64,000 bases of DNA, from NCBI RefSeq assembly GCF_900129585.1, contig NZ_FQWF01000006.1:1-64000 (forward strand), given 5' to 3'. Below the pieces are notes generated by a model. The model ran no database searches, was not told the origin of the DNA, and saw only the letters and a program-made list of their open reading frames with translations. This DNA is from Flavobacterium micromati. GTDB taxonomy: Bacteria; Bacteroidota; Bacteroidia; Flavobacteriales; Flavobacteriaceae. The stretch's first letter is position 1, and the number at the start of each line of letters is the position of its first letter. The position numbers were made by a program, and so were the translations under genes. Of this stretch, positions 54,392 to 63,794 are shown one piece after another.

Positions 54392-57300
54392 TTATCGAAA
54401 CAATTCCTTTACTTCATTAATATCAAATGATTTCTTCTCCTCATCTATTGTGATGATACTTGAAGCTACTTTTTTCTTTTTTTGTTGCAACGATACAATT
54501 TTTTCCTCGATGGTATCTTTACAAATCATTCGATATGCCATTACTTTTTTAGTTTGACCTATGCGATAACAGCGATCTATAGCTTGATTTTCGACGGCAG
54601 GATTCCACCACGGATCAATGATAAAAACGTAATCAGCCTCGGTAAGATTTAAGCCAGTACCACCTGCTTTTAAACTTATAAGGAATACTCTAACATCAGC
54701 ATTATTCTGAAAATTCTCTACTCTTTCTTGCCTGTTGGTAGTTTGTCCATCGAGGTATTCGTAATGAATATGGTCTTCTTCGAGTCTTGTTTTTACAATT
54801 TGCAACATTTTTACAAACTGAGAAAAAACTAAAATTTTGTGATTTCCTGTTTTCTCTTTTATGTTTTCCATTAGTGCTTCTAACTTCACTGAATAATTGC
54901 CAAAATCTTCCTCGGAGGGAATTAGCGCTGTCGAATTGCATATTTGTCTCAATTTAGTCAAACCTTCTAAAATGTACATTTGTGATTTCTCAACGCCGTT
55001 TTCGTCAATTTTGTTCAGTAAATAATCACGGTATTTGTTTTTAAAAGTAGTGTAAACAGCACGCTGTTCTTTTTCCATTTCACAAAAAATAATACTTTCG
55101 GTTTTTTCCGGCAATTCGGTTGCAACTTGCTCTTTAGTTCGTCGCAACATAAACGGCGTTATTATTTTACTTAATATTTGCGAAGCGTCAACATCTTTTT
55201 CTTTATCGATTGCATCCGAAAAGTTATTCTTAAAATGTGTCATATTACCTAATAATCCAGGATTTAAGAAATTAAGTTGTGCATATAAGTCAAAAGTATT
55301 ATTTTCTATAGGTGTTCCCGTAAGCGCAATTCTGTTGTAAGAATGCAGCAATCTCACCGCTTTGTATCGCTTTGAATTTGGATTTTTTATGGCTTGACTT
55401 TCGTCCAAAATAACATAATTAAACTTGAAATCTTTCAAAAAGTCAATATCATTTAGTAAAGATCCGTAAGTCGAAATAATTAAATCATATTTCGTGAAAT
55501 TATCTTTGTTTTCTAATCGGCTAGCTCCGGTAAAAGTGAGCATCTTCAAGCTAGGACAGAACTTTTCTATTTCATTTCTCCAATTAAAAATTAGAGAAGT
55601 GGGTGCAATAATTAAAGAGGGTTCATTCTTGGGATTGCTTATTTTTAAATGCTGCAAAAACGCGATAGTTTGCAAAGTTTTACCCAATCCCATATCGTCA
55701 GCTAAACAACCACCCAACTGATTTTTATCCAGAAAAGCGAGCCAGTTTAAACCGTGATGCTGATAATCTCGCAGTTTTGCTTTTATTCCTTTTGGTATAG
55801 CAATTGCTTCAATTTCAGAAATGTTTTGCAGGCGTATTTTTTTATTGTATAATTCTTCCAAGAATGCCGGTTTACTGTCCATTTCTTGATACAATTCGTC
55901 TATGATTCCAAATTGATAATTTGACATTTGGATTCCGTTTTTCTTGATCTCACCAGATTTAAAATAATTGGCGAATTTCTTCATCCAATCTTCTGGCAGA
56001 ATTCCTAACGTTCCATCGCCAAGTGTAACATAATTTGATTTTTTCAGAAAAGCCTTTTGTAATTCCTTAATATTTACTTTTTGATTGCCAAAGCTAATAT
56101 CGATTTCAATATCAAACCAGTCAATATCTGATTTTAAATTGACACGAATAACAGGTTTGTTTAAATTGAATTTGAATGATTTTAATTCATTTGCACCAAA
56201 AACAGTAATGCCTAATTGCTTCATTCTTTCGGTGGCGTGCAGCATCCAATAGTTCTCAAATAGTTCCTCGGGGGTGAGAAAAAATAGATTTTCTTGAGTT
56301 TCAAATTTGGGATGTAAACCTCTAAATTCTTCAATGAAATTATCCTCAAAAGATTGATTTCGTTCCTTGTATGTGATTTTCGTGTCTTCGGTGGCTTCGA
56401 GCAATAACTCATTTGAAAATACTGGAACAAGTGTTTTATCGTATTGAATGACAGGTTTAAAAACAATATATTGTCCCTCTAAATCGGACATATAAATTTG
56501 CTTTACAATATTTTCTGAATTGGTTTTGGCTTTAGATTTCTTGAAAATAGTTGTTTGAATTTCAAATTTCTTAGATAGCGGTAAAACTACCTTTTCAATA
56601 AAATTAGGTACATCTTTCTTAAAGTAATTAATTTCGGCTTTATTTACAAAATTACTTATGTGTGCCGCTACATTGGCATTTGGAATGGGATAAGCGTTAC
56701 CCTCGAAGAAAATAAACAAATTACTTACAATTATTGATGAACTATTAAGGTTAAAGTCTTTATCTCCAATTGCTATTTTTGCTTTGAGTGTATAGAAATA
56801 TTTATTTTCGCTTATCGTAAAAAACAATCTTATTTTTGTTTCTTCTATTTTTGTTAAAGTTAAATTTTTCCTCGTTAAGCTAGATGTATCGTCATGTTTA
56901 AAGACCAAAAGCGTTTTCCATAATGGTAATAAAATTTCTAAATTTTCAAATGCTTTAGTCAAATAGCCTATTTCCCTTTTTGATTCGTAAGTCTCAATTA
57001 AATCATTTAACTGTAATGATTTTATAATTATAGTTTCGTTCTTTTCATGAAGGAATAAGTGCATAGATTCATTTATACTATAATAATTAAGTTCGGAAAT
57101 ACTGGATGCAAAATCGTTTTTTGCCTTGTTATATTTAGCTTGAAATGGGATTACTCCTGTAAATTTTTTTCCTATAAAGCCAAAATAAATCCCTAATCCA
57201 AAGTCGAGATCAAAATGATCTGGTGTAGGTAGTTGCCCACTTAACTCTACTGCTTCATTTGCGTAAATAGCAGAAAAGTCTTGAAATCCTTGCTGAATAT

Positions 57301-58060
57301 TTTTGTACTTTGAAGTTGCTTGAAATCCTTTTTTAGTAATTTGAAAATCAAATATTTCCTCGATCCCAGCAGTTTCAGTTAGATTATACTGTTGTAAAAA
57401 TGTTGCGATTTTTTGTGCTAAATAATTTGTACTAAAGAAATTTTCGCCCAGTTTCTTTTTAATAGTTTTTAAGCTAAAACCTACATGGTCGCATGGTTTT
57501 TCTTTATTAGAACAAGTACAGCTAGTTTCTAAAATCTTAGTTTCACCATCAAAACGTATGGTTTGTTGGAAGTTGCCCCAGTCTGAGAATAATGTTTTTA
57601 CCTCCGTTTGTGAGGCATTGCTAACTTGTATATGATTTTCATAATAACTATTGTAGCGCGACGGAAATCGAGATAGAACGACATCCGATAGAAGCTCGTT
57701 CACTAAATGCGCTTGATTTAATCTCAAGTTTTTTACATCTGTTAAATCATTTAGATTATTTAAAATACTATTTGGTTTTTTAATAATGACTTTACAAATG
57801 TCGTTAAGAGCTGCAATTATATGTTTACAAAGACCTCCATGATCGTAGGGACAGTTGCAGGAGGTTTGAATTTTTTTTGGATTAGAGATATTAATTTCTA
57901 TCTGATATGGTGCAGTAGCTCCGCCAAGATACTCAAACTCAAACTGACCAAAATAAGTATTTGTCAACGTTGGACTTATGTTCTTCGCATTGGCGATGCT
58001 ACTTTTACTGCTATTTTCTTTTAGATAATCTTGTATATATTTTAGGTCAGTTGGCTCCAT
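54392..58060 (-). CDS. SWIM zinc-finger SNF2 family helicase
   Basis: 1222 residues. Two SWIM-type zinc fingers lie at the N-terminus: C68-x-C70-x7-C78-x-H80 and C181-x-C183-x6-C190-x-H192. The SNF2 ATPase follows with Walker A DDMGLGKT (Lys794), DESQ in the DEAD-box position, LTGTPIENN, and C-terminal helicase motifs VFLISLKAGGTGLNLTEADY and DRCYRIGQTKKV. DNA translocase or remodelling activity is expected; the partner is unknown. Confidence 0.93.
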   Translation of the reverse strand: MEPTDLKYIQDYLKENSSKSSIANAKNISPTLTNTYFGQFEFEYLGGATAPYQIEINISNPKKIQTSCNCPYDHGGLCKHIIAALNDICKVIIKKPNSILNNLNDLTDVKNLRLNQAHLVNELLSDVVLSRFPSRYNSYYENHIQVSNASQTEVKTLFSDWGNFQQTIRFDGETKILETSCTCSNKEKPCDHVGFSLKTIKKKLGENFFSTNYLAQKIATFLQQYNLTETAGIEEIFDFQITKKGFQATSKYKNIQQGFQDFSAIYANEAVELSGQLPTPDHFDLDFGLGIYFGFIGKKFTGVIPFQAKYNKAKNDFASSISELNYYSINESMHLFLHEKNETIIIKSLQLNDLIETYESKREIGYLTKAFENLEILLPLWKTLLVFKHDDTSSLTRKNLTLTKIEETKIRLFFTISENKYFYTLKAKIAIGDKDFNLNSSSIIVSNLFIFFEGNAYPIPNANVAAHISNFVNKAEINYFKKDVPNFIEKVVLPLSKKFEIQTTIFKKSKAKTNSENIVKQIYMSDLEGQYIVFKPVIQYDKTLVPVFSNELLLEATEDTKITYKERNQSFEDNFIEEFRGLHPKFETQENLFFLTPEELFENYWMLHATERMKQLGITVFGANELKSFKFNLNKPVIRVNLKSDIDWFDIEIDISFGNQKVNIKELQKAFLKKSNYVTLGDGTLGILPEDWMKKFANYFKSGEIKKNGIQMSNYQFGIIDELYQEMDSKPAFLEELYNKKIRLQNISEIEAIAIPKGIKAKLRDYQHHGLNWLAFLDKNQLGGCLADDMGLGKTLQTIAFLQHLKISNPKNEPSLIIAPTSLIFNWRNEIEKFCPSLKMLTFTGASRLENKDNFTKYDLIISTYGSLLNDIDFLKDFKFNYVILDESQAIKNPNSKRYKAVRLLHSYNRIALTGTPIENNTFDLYAQLNFLNPGLLGNMTHFKNNFSDAIDKEKDVDASQILSKIITPFMLRRTKEQVATELPEKTESIIFCEMEKEQRAVYTTFKNKYRDYLLNKIDENGVEKSQMYILEGLTKLRQICNSTALIPSEEDFGNYSVKLEALMENIKEKTGNHKILVFSQFVKMLQIVKTRLEEDHIHYEYLDGQTTNRQERVENFQNNADVRVFLISLKAGGTGLNLTEADYVFIIDPWWNPAVENQAIDRCYRIGQTKKVMAYRMICKDTIEEKIVSLQQKKKKVASSIITIDEEKKSFDINEVKELFR

Positions 58061-58083
58061 TATTAAACGATATAAATCAGTAT

Positions 58084-60111
58084 TTAAATTAACCCCGCTC
58101 TTTTCAACAAAGCATCTGGCTTTGGTTCTTGGCCTCTAAAACGTTTGTATAATTCCATCGGTGGTTCAGTTCCACCTTTAGAAAGTACGTTTTCTTTAAA
58201 TTTGGTTGCGACCTCTTTATTAAAAATTCCTTTTTCTTTAAAGTATTCAAAGGCATCTGCATCTAAAACTTCTGCCCATTTATAACTATAGTAACCAGAA
58301 GAATAACCACCTTGAAAAATATGTGAAAATGCAGTACTCATCGCGTTTTCAGCAACTTCGGGATACAATTGTGTGGCGGAAAATTGTTCAGTTTCGAAAG
58401 TTTTAATATCTGTAATATTCGAAGGATCTTGGCCGTGCCAACCCATATCTAGCAATCCAAAACTCAACTGACGCATTGTTGCTAATCCTTCTTGAAAACT
58501 CGCGCTTTCTTTGATTTTGTTTACGAAGTCTTGCGGAATCACCTCGCCGGTTTCATAATGCGTTGCAAATAAAGCCAGAGCTTCGGGTTCGTAACACCAG
58601 TTTTCCATCACTTGACTTGGCAATTCGACAAAGTCCCAATAAACAGAAGTTCCTGATAAACTGGGATAAGTGGTGTTGGCCAACATTCCGTGTAATCCAT
58701 GTCCAAATTCATGAAATAACGTAGTTACTTCGTTAAAAGTCAATAAAGATGGTTTCGTTTCAGTAGGTTTCGTAAAATTACAAACGTTCGAAATGTGCGG
58801 TCTTTCGTTTACGCCATCTTTTAGATATTGTGATTTAAATGAGGTCATCCAAGCGCCATTGCGTTTCCCTTTTCGAGGAAAAAAATCAGCGTAAAATACA
58901 GCTACTAAATCCTTTTTTTTATCTGTAACTTCGTAAGTAATTACTTCAGGATGGTATTTATCAATATCAAATACTTCTGTAAAAGTCAGTCCGTATAATT
59001 TATCAGCAATCGTAAAAGCACCTTTTAAGACTTTCTCTAACTGAAAATACGGTTTTAATTTTTCATCATCTAAATTAAAAAGCTTTTGTTTTAATTTTTC
59101 AGAATAATAACTGCCATCCCATTTTTCTAACTGTTCGATTCCGTCTATTTCTTTGGCGAAAGCCGATAATTCTTCGAATTCTTTTAGTGCTGCAGGTTTG
59201 GCTTTTGCCAAAAGATCATTGGAGAACGAAAGTACTTTTTCTGGGCTTTGTGCCATTCTTTCTTCTAAAACAAAATGAGCATGCGTTGCGTATCCTAATA
59301 ATTGGGCCCTTTCAAAACGTAATTTAGTAATTTTTAAAACGATTGCCTGATTGTCAAATTCATTGTTTTGAAAACCTCGAGATCCAAAAGCAATTGCTAA
59401 TTTTTTACGCAGTTCACGATTATCGGCGTAAGTCATAAAAGGAACATAACTAGGATGGTCTAAAGTAAATATCCAACCTTCTTTATCTTGTGCTTTCGCC
59501 AAAGAACGAGCTGCTTCAATGGTGCCTTCTGGTAAACCTGCTAAATCTTTTTCATCTGTCAAATGCATTTCGAAAGCATTGGTTTCAGCCAAAATATTTT
59601 CGCCAAATTGCAAACTTAATTTTGATAGTTCTTTGTCAATTATGCGTAGTTCATTTTTTTTATCTTCAGGTAGATTTGCTCCGTTGCGTGAAAAGCTTTT
59701 ATATTTTTTGTCTAATAAAGTGCTCTGTTCTGCGGTAAGTTGAATAGATTTTCTTGAATTATAAACTGCTTTTACCCTTGCAAATAGTTCAGGGTTTAAT
59801 CGGATGTCGTTTCCAAATTCAGATAAAAGTGGGGAAATTTCTTGTGCAATTTTTTGCATTTCATCATTGGTTTCAGCCGAATTTAAGTTGAAGAAAACAC
59901 TAGAAGCTCGATCAAGAATTTCGCCGGTGTAATCCATTGCTTCAATGGTGTTTTCAAAGGTTGGAGCGTCAGGATTATTTACGATAGAATCAATTTCGGC
60001 TTTGGCCAAAGTGATTCCTTGCTGAATAGCAGGTAAAAAATCTTCGTTTTTTATTTGTGAAAAAGGAGCTGTATTGTGTTTAGTAGAAAAGTATTTTGTT
60101 AAGATATTCAT
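58084..60111 (-). CDS. M3 family oligopeptidase (Dcp/OpdA-like)
   Basis: 675 residues with the zinc motif HEFGH at 467-471 and the downstream Glu ligand region, SPEKVLSFSNDLLAKAKPAALKEFEELSAF, and the C-terminal YKWAEVLDADAFEYF typical of M3A peptidases. No signal peptide is visible, so it is predicted cytoplasmic, as for oligopeptidase A; dipeptidyl carboxypeptidase is the alternative. It lies 23 bases upstream of the SNF2 gene on the same strand. Confidence 0.93.
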   Translation of the reverse strand: MNILTKYFSTKHNTAPFSQIKNEDFLPAIQQGITLAKAEIDSIVNNPDAPTFENTIEAMDYTGEILDRASSVFFNLNSAETNDEMQKIAQEISPLLSEFGNDIRLNPELFARVKAVYNSRKSIQLTAEQSTLLDKKYKSFSRNGANLPEDKKNELRIIDKELSKLSLQFGENILAETNAFEMHLTDEKDLAGLPEGTIEAARSLAKAQDKEGWIFTLDHPSYVPFMTYADNRELRKKLAIAFGSRGFQNNEFDNQAIVLKITKLRFERAQLLGYATHAHFVLEERMAQSPEKVLSFSNDLLAKAKPAALKEFEELSAFAKEIDGIEQLEKWDGSYYSEKLKQKLFNLDDEKLKPYFQLEKVLKGAFTIADKLYGLTFTEVFDIDKYHPEVITYEVTDKKKDLVAVFYADFFPRKGKRNGAWMTSFKSQYLKDGVNERPHISNVCNFTKPTETKPSLLTFNEVTTLFHEFGHGLHGMLANTTYPSLSGTSVYWDFVELPSQVMENWCYEPEALALFATHYETGEVIPQDFVNKIKESASFQEGLATMRQLSFGLLDMGWHGQDPSNITDIKTFETEQFSATQLYPEVAENAMSTAFSHIFQGGYSSGYYSYKWAEVLDADAFEYFKEKGIFNKEVATKFKENVLSKGGTEPPMELYKRFRGQEPKPDALLKRAGLI

Positions 60112-60337
60112 TGCTAGTGTGGTTGTTCCTATTAATTATTTTGAATTTTTTATTTTCACAAAGGTAGCGATTTATAAAAAAGACAATGATAAAATAGAGG
60201 TGATTATCTTTCCGTAGTTTATGAGGATTCGTGTTATAGTTATGTTATTTATTTTTTTGAAAGTTTTTAAAGGCGTAATTTCGAGTAAAGGTTAATTATT
60301 GCAAAAAATTAGTCAAAAATCATTTTAAAATAAGATT

Positions 60338-61009
60338 ATGAATTATCAAATTATAATAAAGCGAGTTGATACTGTGAATGAACTAGAAGGATATTGGTCA
60401 GATGAAGATCTTATTCATTTACTAGAAAAATTCAATTATCCAGACGGCGCAACTGCTGAGAAAAAGAATTTACCAGAATTGTTAGAAATGGCTATCTCAG
60501 ATTACGAGCCCAATGAGGCCGCCGAAATTGTCCTTACCTATAAATTGTCGGAGGAATTAAATGAGGGACAAATTCAGCAAATTTCACATAACATGTTAAT
60601 CGATAAAGTATGCGAGGAATATCCTGAAATTCACCTGCAAGGAAGATTATTTCATACAAACCAATTACTTTTTAAGGCCTATAACGGAAAGTTTCCAAAT
60701 GCAAAAGCCTCAGTTGTGCATTTCTCAATGACACCTGATGAAGATAAAACGGCAAAGGTTTTGACTAAAGAAAACGTGTTAAAATTATTAAATAACGGAT
60801 TGTCTGATAGAAATCTTATTAAACGATTGTTTGATGATCAAATCTCTCAAAACATTCCTTTTCCAGAAGCCGAAGGAATTATTTGGGAATTAAAAACAGA
60901 CGACAATGTAAATTATACTTTAGTGACTTCAGAGAATTGGATAAATAATGAAGATCTAATTAGTTCAGAATTTGAAAGTATATTGGAAGAAATTATCGAA
61001 GAGGTTTAA
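60338..61009 (+). CDS. Protein of unknown function
   Basis: 223 residues, soluble, no signal peptide or membrane helix. Begins MNYQIIIKRVDTVNELEG and has an acidic C-terminus (SEFESILEEIIEEV). I do not recognise the family. Followed by a good terminator, which supports a real gene. Confidence 0.65.
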   Translation: MNYQIIIKRVDTVNELEGYWSDEDLIHLLEKFNYPDGATAEKKNLPELLEMAISDYEPNEAAEIVLTYKLSEELNEGQIQQISHNMLIDKVCEEYPEIHLQGRLFHTNQLLFKAYNGKFPNAKASVVHFSMTPDEDKTAKVLTKENVLKLLNNGLSDRNLIKRLFDDQISQNIPFPEAEGIIWELKTDDNVNYTLVTSENWINNEDLISSEFESILEEIIEEV

Positions 61010-61035
61010 TTGTAGATCACAAAGCTATAAAACGT

Positions 61036-61070
61036 CAAAGGCCTCCTGAAATTCGAGGCCTTTGATTTTT
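61036..61070 (+). terminator. Terminator after the 60338 gene
   Basis: CAAAGGCCTC pairs with GAGGCCTTTG around a 9-base loop, followed by ATTTTTG. Confidence 0.8.
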
Positions 61071-61137
61071 GTGTTTTTTTCCGACACGAATTTTACGAAT
61101 TAGCACAAATTAATTACAGAGCTTTATGTCTTAATTT

Positions 61138-61620
61138 TTATTTTTTCAAACTTTCCGAAGCTTTATTTACGGCCTCTTTCAATTCTAACTTATAAGCAAT
61201 TATGCGGTCTAAAATTTCTTTGTTGCTGCTTCCAATAATTTGAGCCGCTAGAATTCCAGCATTTTTTGCTCCATTTAGTGCTACAGTTGCTACAGGAACG
61301 CCGCCTGGCATTTGTAAAATAGATAAAACCGAATCCCAACCATCAATAGAATTACTTGATTTCACTGGAACACCAATCACCGGAAGTGGTGACATTGATG
61401 CGACCATTCCTGGTAAATGCGCCGCGCCTCCAGCTCCGGCAATGACCACTGAAATTCCTCTTAAATGAGCGTTTTGACTGAAATCAAATAATTTTTCAGG
61501 TGTTCTGTGAGCCGATACAACATCAACTTCCACCTCGATTTTAAATGATTTTAATATATCTATTGCTTCTTGCATTACAGGCATATCGGAGATACTTCCC
61601 ATTATTACGGCTACTTTCAT
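61138..61620 (-). CDS. purE: N5-carboxyaminoimidazole ribonucleotide mutase
   Basis: Moves the carboxyl group of N5-CAIR to make CAIR in purine synthesis. 160 residues with the class I PurE signatures GSISDMPVM, SAHRTPE and GAGGAAHLPGM, plus the SPLPVIGVPVKSS segment. It works after PurK, whose gene lies 0.9 kb upstream on the same strand, separated by a toxin-antitoxin pair and a small membrane protein. Confidence 0.96.
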   Translation of the reverse strand: MKVAVIMGSISDMPVMQEAIDILKSFKIEVEVDVVSAHRTPEKLFDFSQNAHLRGISVVIAGAGGAAHLPGMVASMSPLPVIGVPVKSSNSIDGWDSVLSILQMPGGVPVATVALNGAKNAGILAAQIIGSSNKEILDRIIAYKLELKEAVNKASESLKK

Positions 61621-61622
61621 AT

Positions 61623-61652
61623 TAGCCCCCTAATCCCGCCTTGGCGGGGGAA
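61623..61652 (-). repeat. Single REP-like repeat before purE
   Basis: TAGCCCCCTAATCCCGCCTTGGCGGGGGAA carries the CCCGCC-TT-GGCGGG palindrome and the same left flank as the elements at 8537 and 44490. It begins two bases before the purE start codon (minus strand), so it may contribute to the leader. Confidence 0.6.
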
Positions 61653-61697
61653 TTCCTACTAGGGGTAAGTAGGGTTTTAGTTAATTTTATTATTAGG

Positions 61698-61901
61698 TTA
61701 GTCTTTTAAATCATTGAAAAGAACATAAAGTACAAAGACGAAGAATAGAAGGGCGATTAAAGAAAATGAAATTATTAAAAAATTTACAATTCGAATCCCT
61801 AAATATTCGTTTCTATCTACCAATTTGTCGTAAGCCTCTTTTAAATAATTAGAGTTATCTGCTATATTTAAAAAGTGAAGGAAAGCTGTAAATAAATCCA
61901 T
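61698..61901 (-). CDS. Small membrane protein of unknown function
   Basis: 67 residues with one membrane segment near the end (IRIVNFLIISFSLIALLFFVFVLYVLF region, about 37-60). No family recognised. It lies between the MazF-like toxin and purE. Confidence 0.45.
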   Translation of the reverse strand: MDLFTAFLHFLNIADNSNYLKEAYDKLVDRNEYLGIRIVNFLIISFSLIALLFFVFVLYVLFNDLKD

Positions 61902-61916
61902 TTTCCAAATTTTAAA

Positions 61917-62258
61917 TTAATCCAATATTATTTTTAAATTTTCTTGAACTTTCCGAGCTAAATTTTCAGGTAATGTTCCAATTTTTTTTAGCAATCTAGT
62001 GTTGTCTATTGCTCTTATTTGGTCGATCATAATATCACAATCCTGTTCAGTATTTGCGATTCCCTTTTGAATGTTTACTCTTAATATATCTGCTTTAGGC
62101 TTTACTATTGAAGTGATCGGACAAATTACGGTAGAAGGATGTTCAATGTTATTTAGTAAATCCGTTTGAACAATTAATACGGGTCTTATTTTACCCAACT
62201 CTGTTCCATTTCGTGGATTTAGATTAGCAAGCCAAATTTCAAATTGATTAATTTTCAT
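61917..62258 (-). CDS. MazF/PemK-like endoribonuclease toxin
   Basis: 113 residues from ATG 62258 (MKINQFEIWLANLNPRNGTE). Matches the PemK/MazF fold: GKIRPVLIVQTDLLNN, TVICPITSIVKPK, and DCDIMIDQIRAIDNTRLLKKIGTL. These toxins cleave mRNA. A longer frame to 62273 would need TTG. The start overlaps the antitoxin stop by 11 bases, a typical coupled toxin-antitoxin layout. Confidence 0.87.
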   Translation of the reverse strand: MKINQFEIWLANLNPRNGTELGKIRPVLIVQTDLLNNIEHPSTVICPITSIVKPKADILRVNIQKGIANTEQDCDIMIDQIRAIDNTRLLKKIGTLPENLARKVQENLKIILD

Positions 62259-62478
62259 AATCAAAATCTTCAAATTCGCTCAAAATATCCATCGAATTTT
62301 CAGCAACTAATTTTGATTCCGCTTTTAGTTTTTTTGCTAACAAGCTTTTTTTATTGACTTTGTTATAAAATTCTATTGCTTCGTTTATGTAACGATTCCG
62401 AGGTTTATCTAATGATTCTAAAATGTTTTCCGTTTCACTAAATATAACATCGTCAATTTTTAAAGAAATAGTTTTCAT
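62248..62478 (-). CDS. Antitoxin of the MazF-like toxin
   Basis: 76 residues. A ribbon-helix-helix-like start (MKTISLKIDDVIFSETENIL ... NRYINEAIEFYN) and a charged C-terminal tail likely to wrap the toxin. It is upstream of and overlaps the toxin. Upstream are TACCTTTG (62505-62498, minus) and two GGTATATA direct repeats, suited to autoregulation. Confidence 0.8.
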   Translation of the reverse strand: MKTISLKIDDVIFSETENILESLDKPRNRYINEAIEFYNKVNKKSLLAKKLKAESKLVAENSMDILSEFEDFDYEN

Positions 62479-62497
62479 AATGTCATTTTTTTTTACA

Positions 62498-62522
62498 CAA
62501 AGGTATATATAAATGGTATATA
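62498..62522 (-). promoter_or_regulatory. Antitoxin promoter and operator-like repeats
   Basis: A TACCTTTG -7-type element (minus, 62505-62498) overlaps the first of two GGTATATA direct repeats (62502-62509 and 62515-62522) 13 bases apart. RHH antitoxins usually bind such short repeats over their own promoter. Confidence 0.5.
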
Positions 62523-62565
62523 CTAATTAACGAAAAAAGCTAAAAAGTTCCAAATCACTATATTT

Positions 62566-63723
62566 TTACAATCTACTAATCACTCTTATACTTTTCTTCA
62601 CATCCTCGGCAATTCGTCTGGCTTCATTAATGTCTTTATTTACAATAGTAACGTGCCCCATTTTTCTAAAGGGTCTTGTTTGCTTCTTTCCGTAAATATG
62701 AGGAGTAACTCCATTCCAAGCTAATATCTTTTCGATATTTTCATAGACAACATCTCCAGAAAAACCTTCGGCGCCAACTAAATTCACCATAATTCCAGCC
62801 ACTTTACTATCAGTATTTCCTAAAGGCAAATCTAAAATAGCTCTTAAATGATTTTCAAATTGTGAAGTATAACTCGCCTCAATAGAATAATGTCCAGAAT
62901 TATGTGGTCGTGGTGCGACCTCGTTTACAATAATCTCGTCATCCTCTGTTTGGAACATTTCTACCGCTAAAAGTCCAACATGATTGAATTTTTCAGAAAC
63001 ATGTAAGGCAATAGTTTTTGCTTTTTCGGAAACTTCATCGCCTATTCGAGCAGGACAAATCACATATTCAACTTGGTTGGCTTCGGGATGAAACTCCATT
63101 TCAACTACAGGATACGCTTTTATTTCGCCGGTAGGGGAACGACAAACAATCACCGCTAATTCATTTTTAAACGGAATCATTTCCTCTGCAATGCATTCTA
63201 CATTCGCTAGATTATCTAAATCAGAAATTTGTCTAATAACTTTTACGCCGTTTCCGTCGTATCCAAATTCAGTACATTTCCATACAAAAGGAAGCGTTAT
63301 TTTCGCATCTAAAATAGAAACTATTAAAGCTTTTAAATCACTAAATCGTTGATAATTTGCCGTTGGAATAGCATTTTTTGTATAAAAATCTTTTTGAACA
63401 CCTTTGTTTTGAATCAGTTTCAACGTTTTGGGAGAAGGATAAACTTTTAATCCTTCTTCCTCTAATTTTACTAAAGCTTCCAAATTAACTAATTCAATTT
63501 CGAAAGTCAAAATATCAACTAATTTCCCAAAATTATAAACAGTTTCAAAGTCCATTAAATCTCCCTTGACGAATTTATCGCAAGCTATTTTGCAAGGCGC
63601 TTCGTCACTAGGATCCAAAACATAAGTTTGTATGTCGAATTTGCGAGTGTCAAACAACATCATTTTGCCGAGTTGACCGCCGCCTAATATGCCGAGTTTA
63701 AAATCAGAAGAAAAATAATTCAT
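62566..63723 (-). CDS. purK: N5-carboxyaminoimidazole ribonucleotide synthetase
   Basis: ATP-dependent carboxylation of AIR to N5-CAIR in purine synthesis. 385 residues with the N-terminal GILGGGQLGKMML, the ATP-grasp core (PFVWKCTEFGYDGNGVKVI), ECIAEEMIPFKNELAVIV, and the C-terminal VNEVAPRPHNSGHYSIEA. Upstream of purE on the same strand, but separated by the toxin-antitoxin pair. Confidence 0.96.
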   Translation of the reverse strand: MNYFSSDFKLGILGGGQLGKMMLFDTRKFDIQTYVLDPSDEAPCKIACDKFVKGDLMDFETVYNFGKLVDILTFEIELVNLEALVKLEEEGLKVYPSPKTLKLIQNKGVQKDFYTKNAIPTANYQRFSDLKALIVSILDAKITLPFVWKCTEFGYDGNGVKVIRQISDLDNLANVECIAEEMIPFKNELAVIVCRSPTGEIKAYPVVEMEFHPEANQVEYVICPARIGDEVSEKAKTIALHVSEKFNHVGLLAVEMFQTEDDEIIVNEVAPRPHNSGHYSIEASYTSQFENHLRAILDLPLGNTDSKVAGIMVNLVGAEGFSGDVVYENIEKILAWNGVTPHIYGKKQTRPFRKMGHVTIVNKDINEARRIAEDVKKSIRVISRL

Positions 63724-63794
63724 TTGTTTTAGTTATTGTTTGTTAACGGTCAAATGCAGTCGCTACGCTCGTGTCATTGTGTAGATGTAATTGT

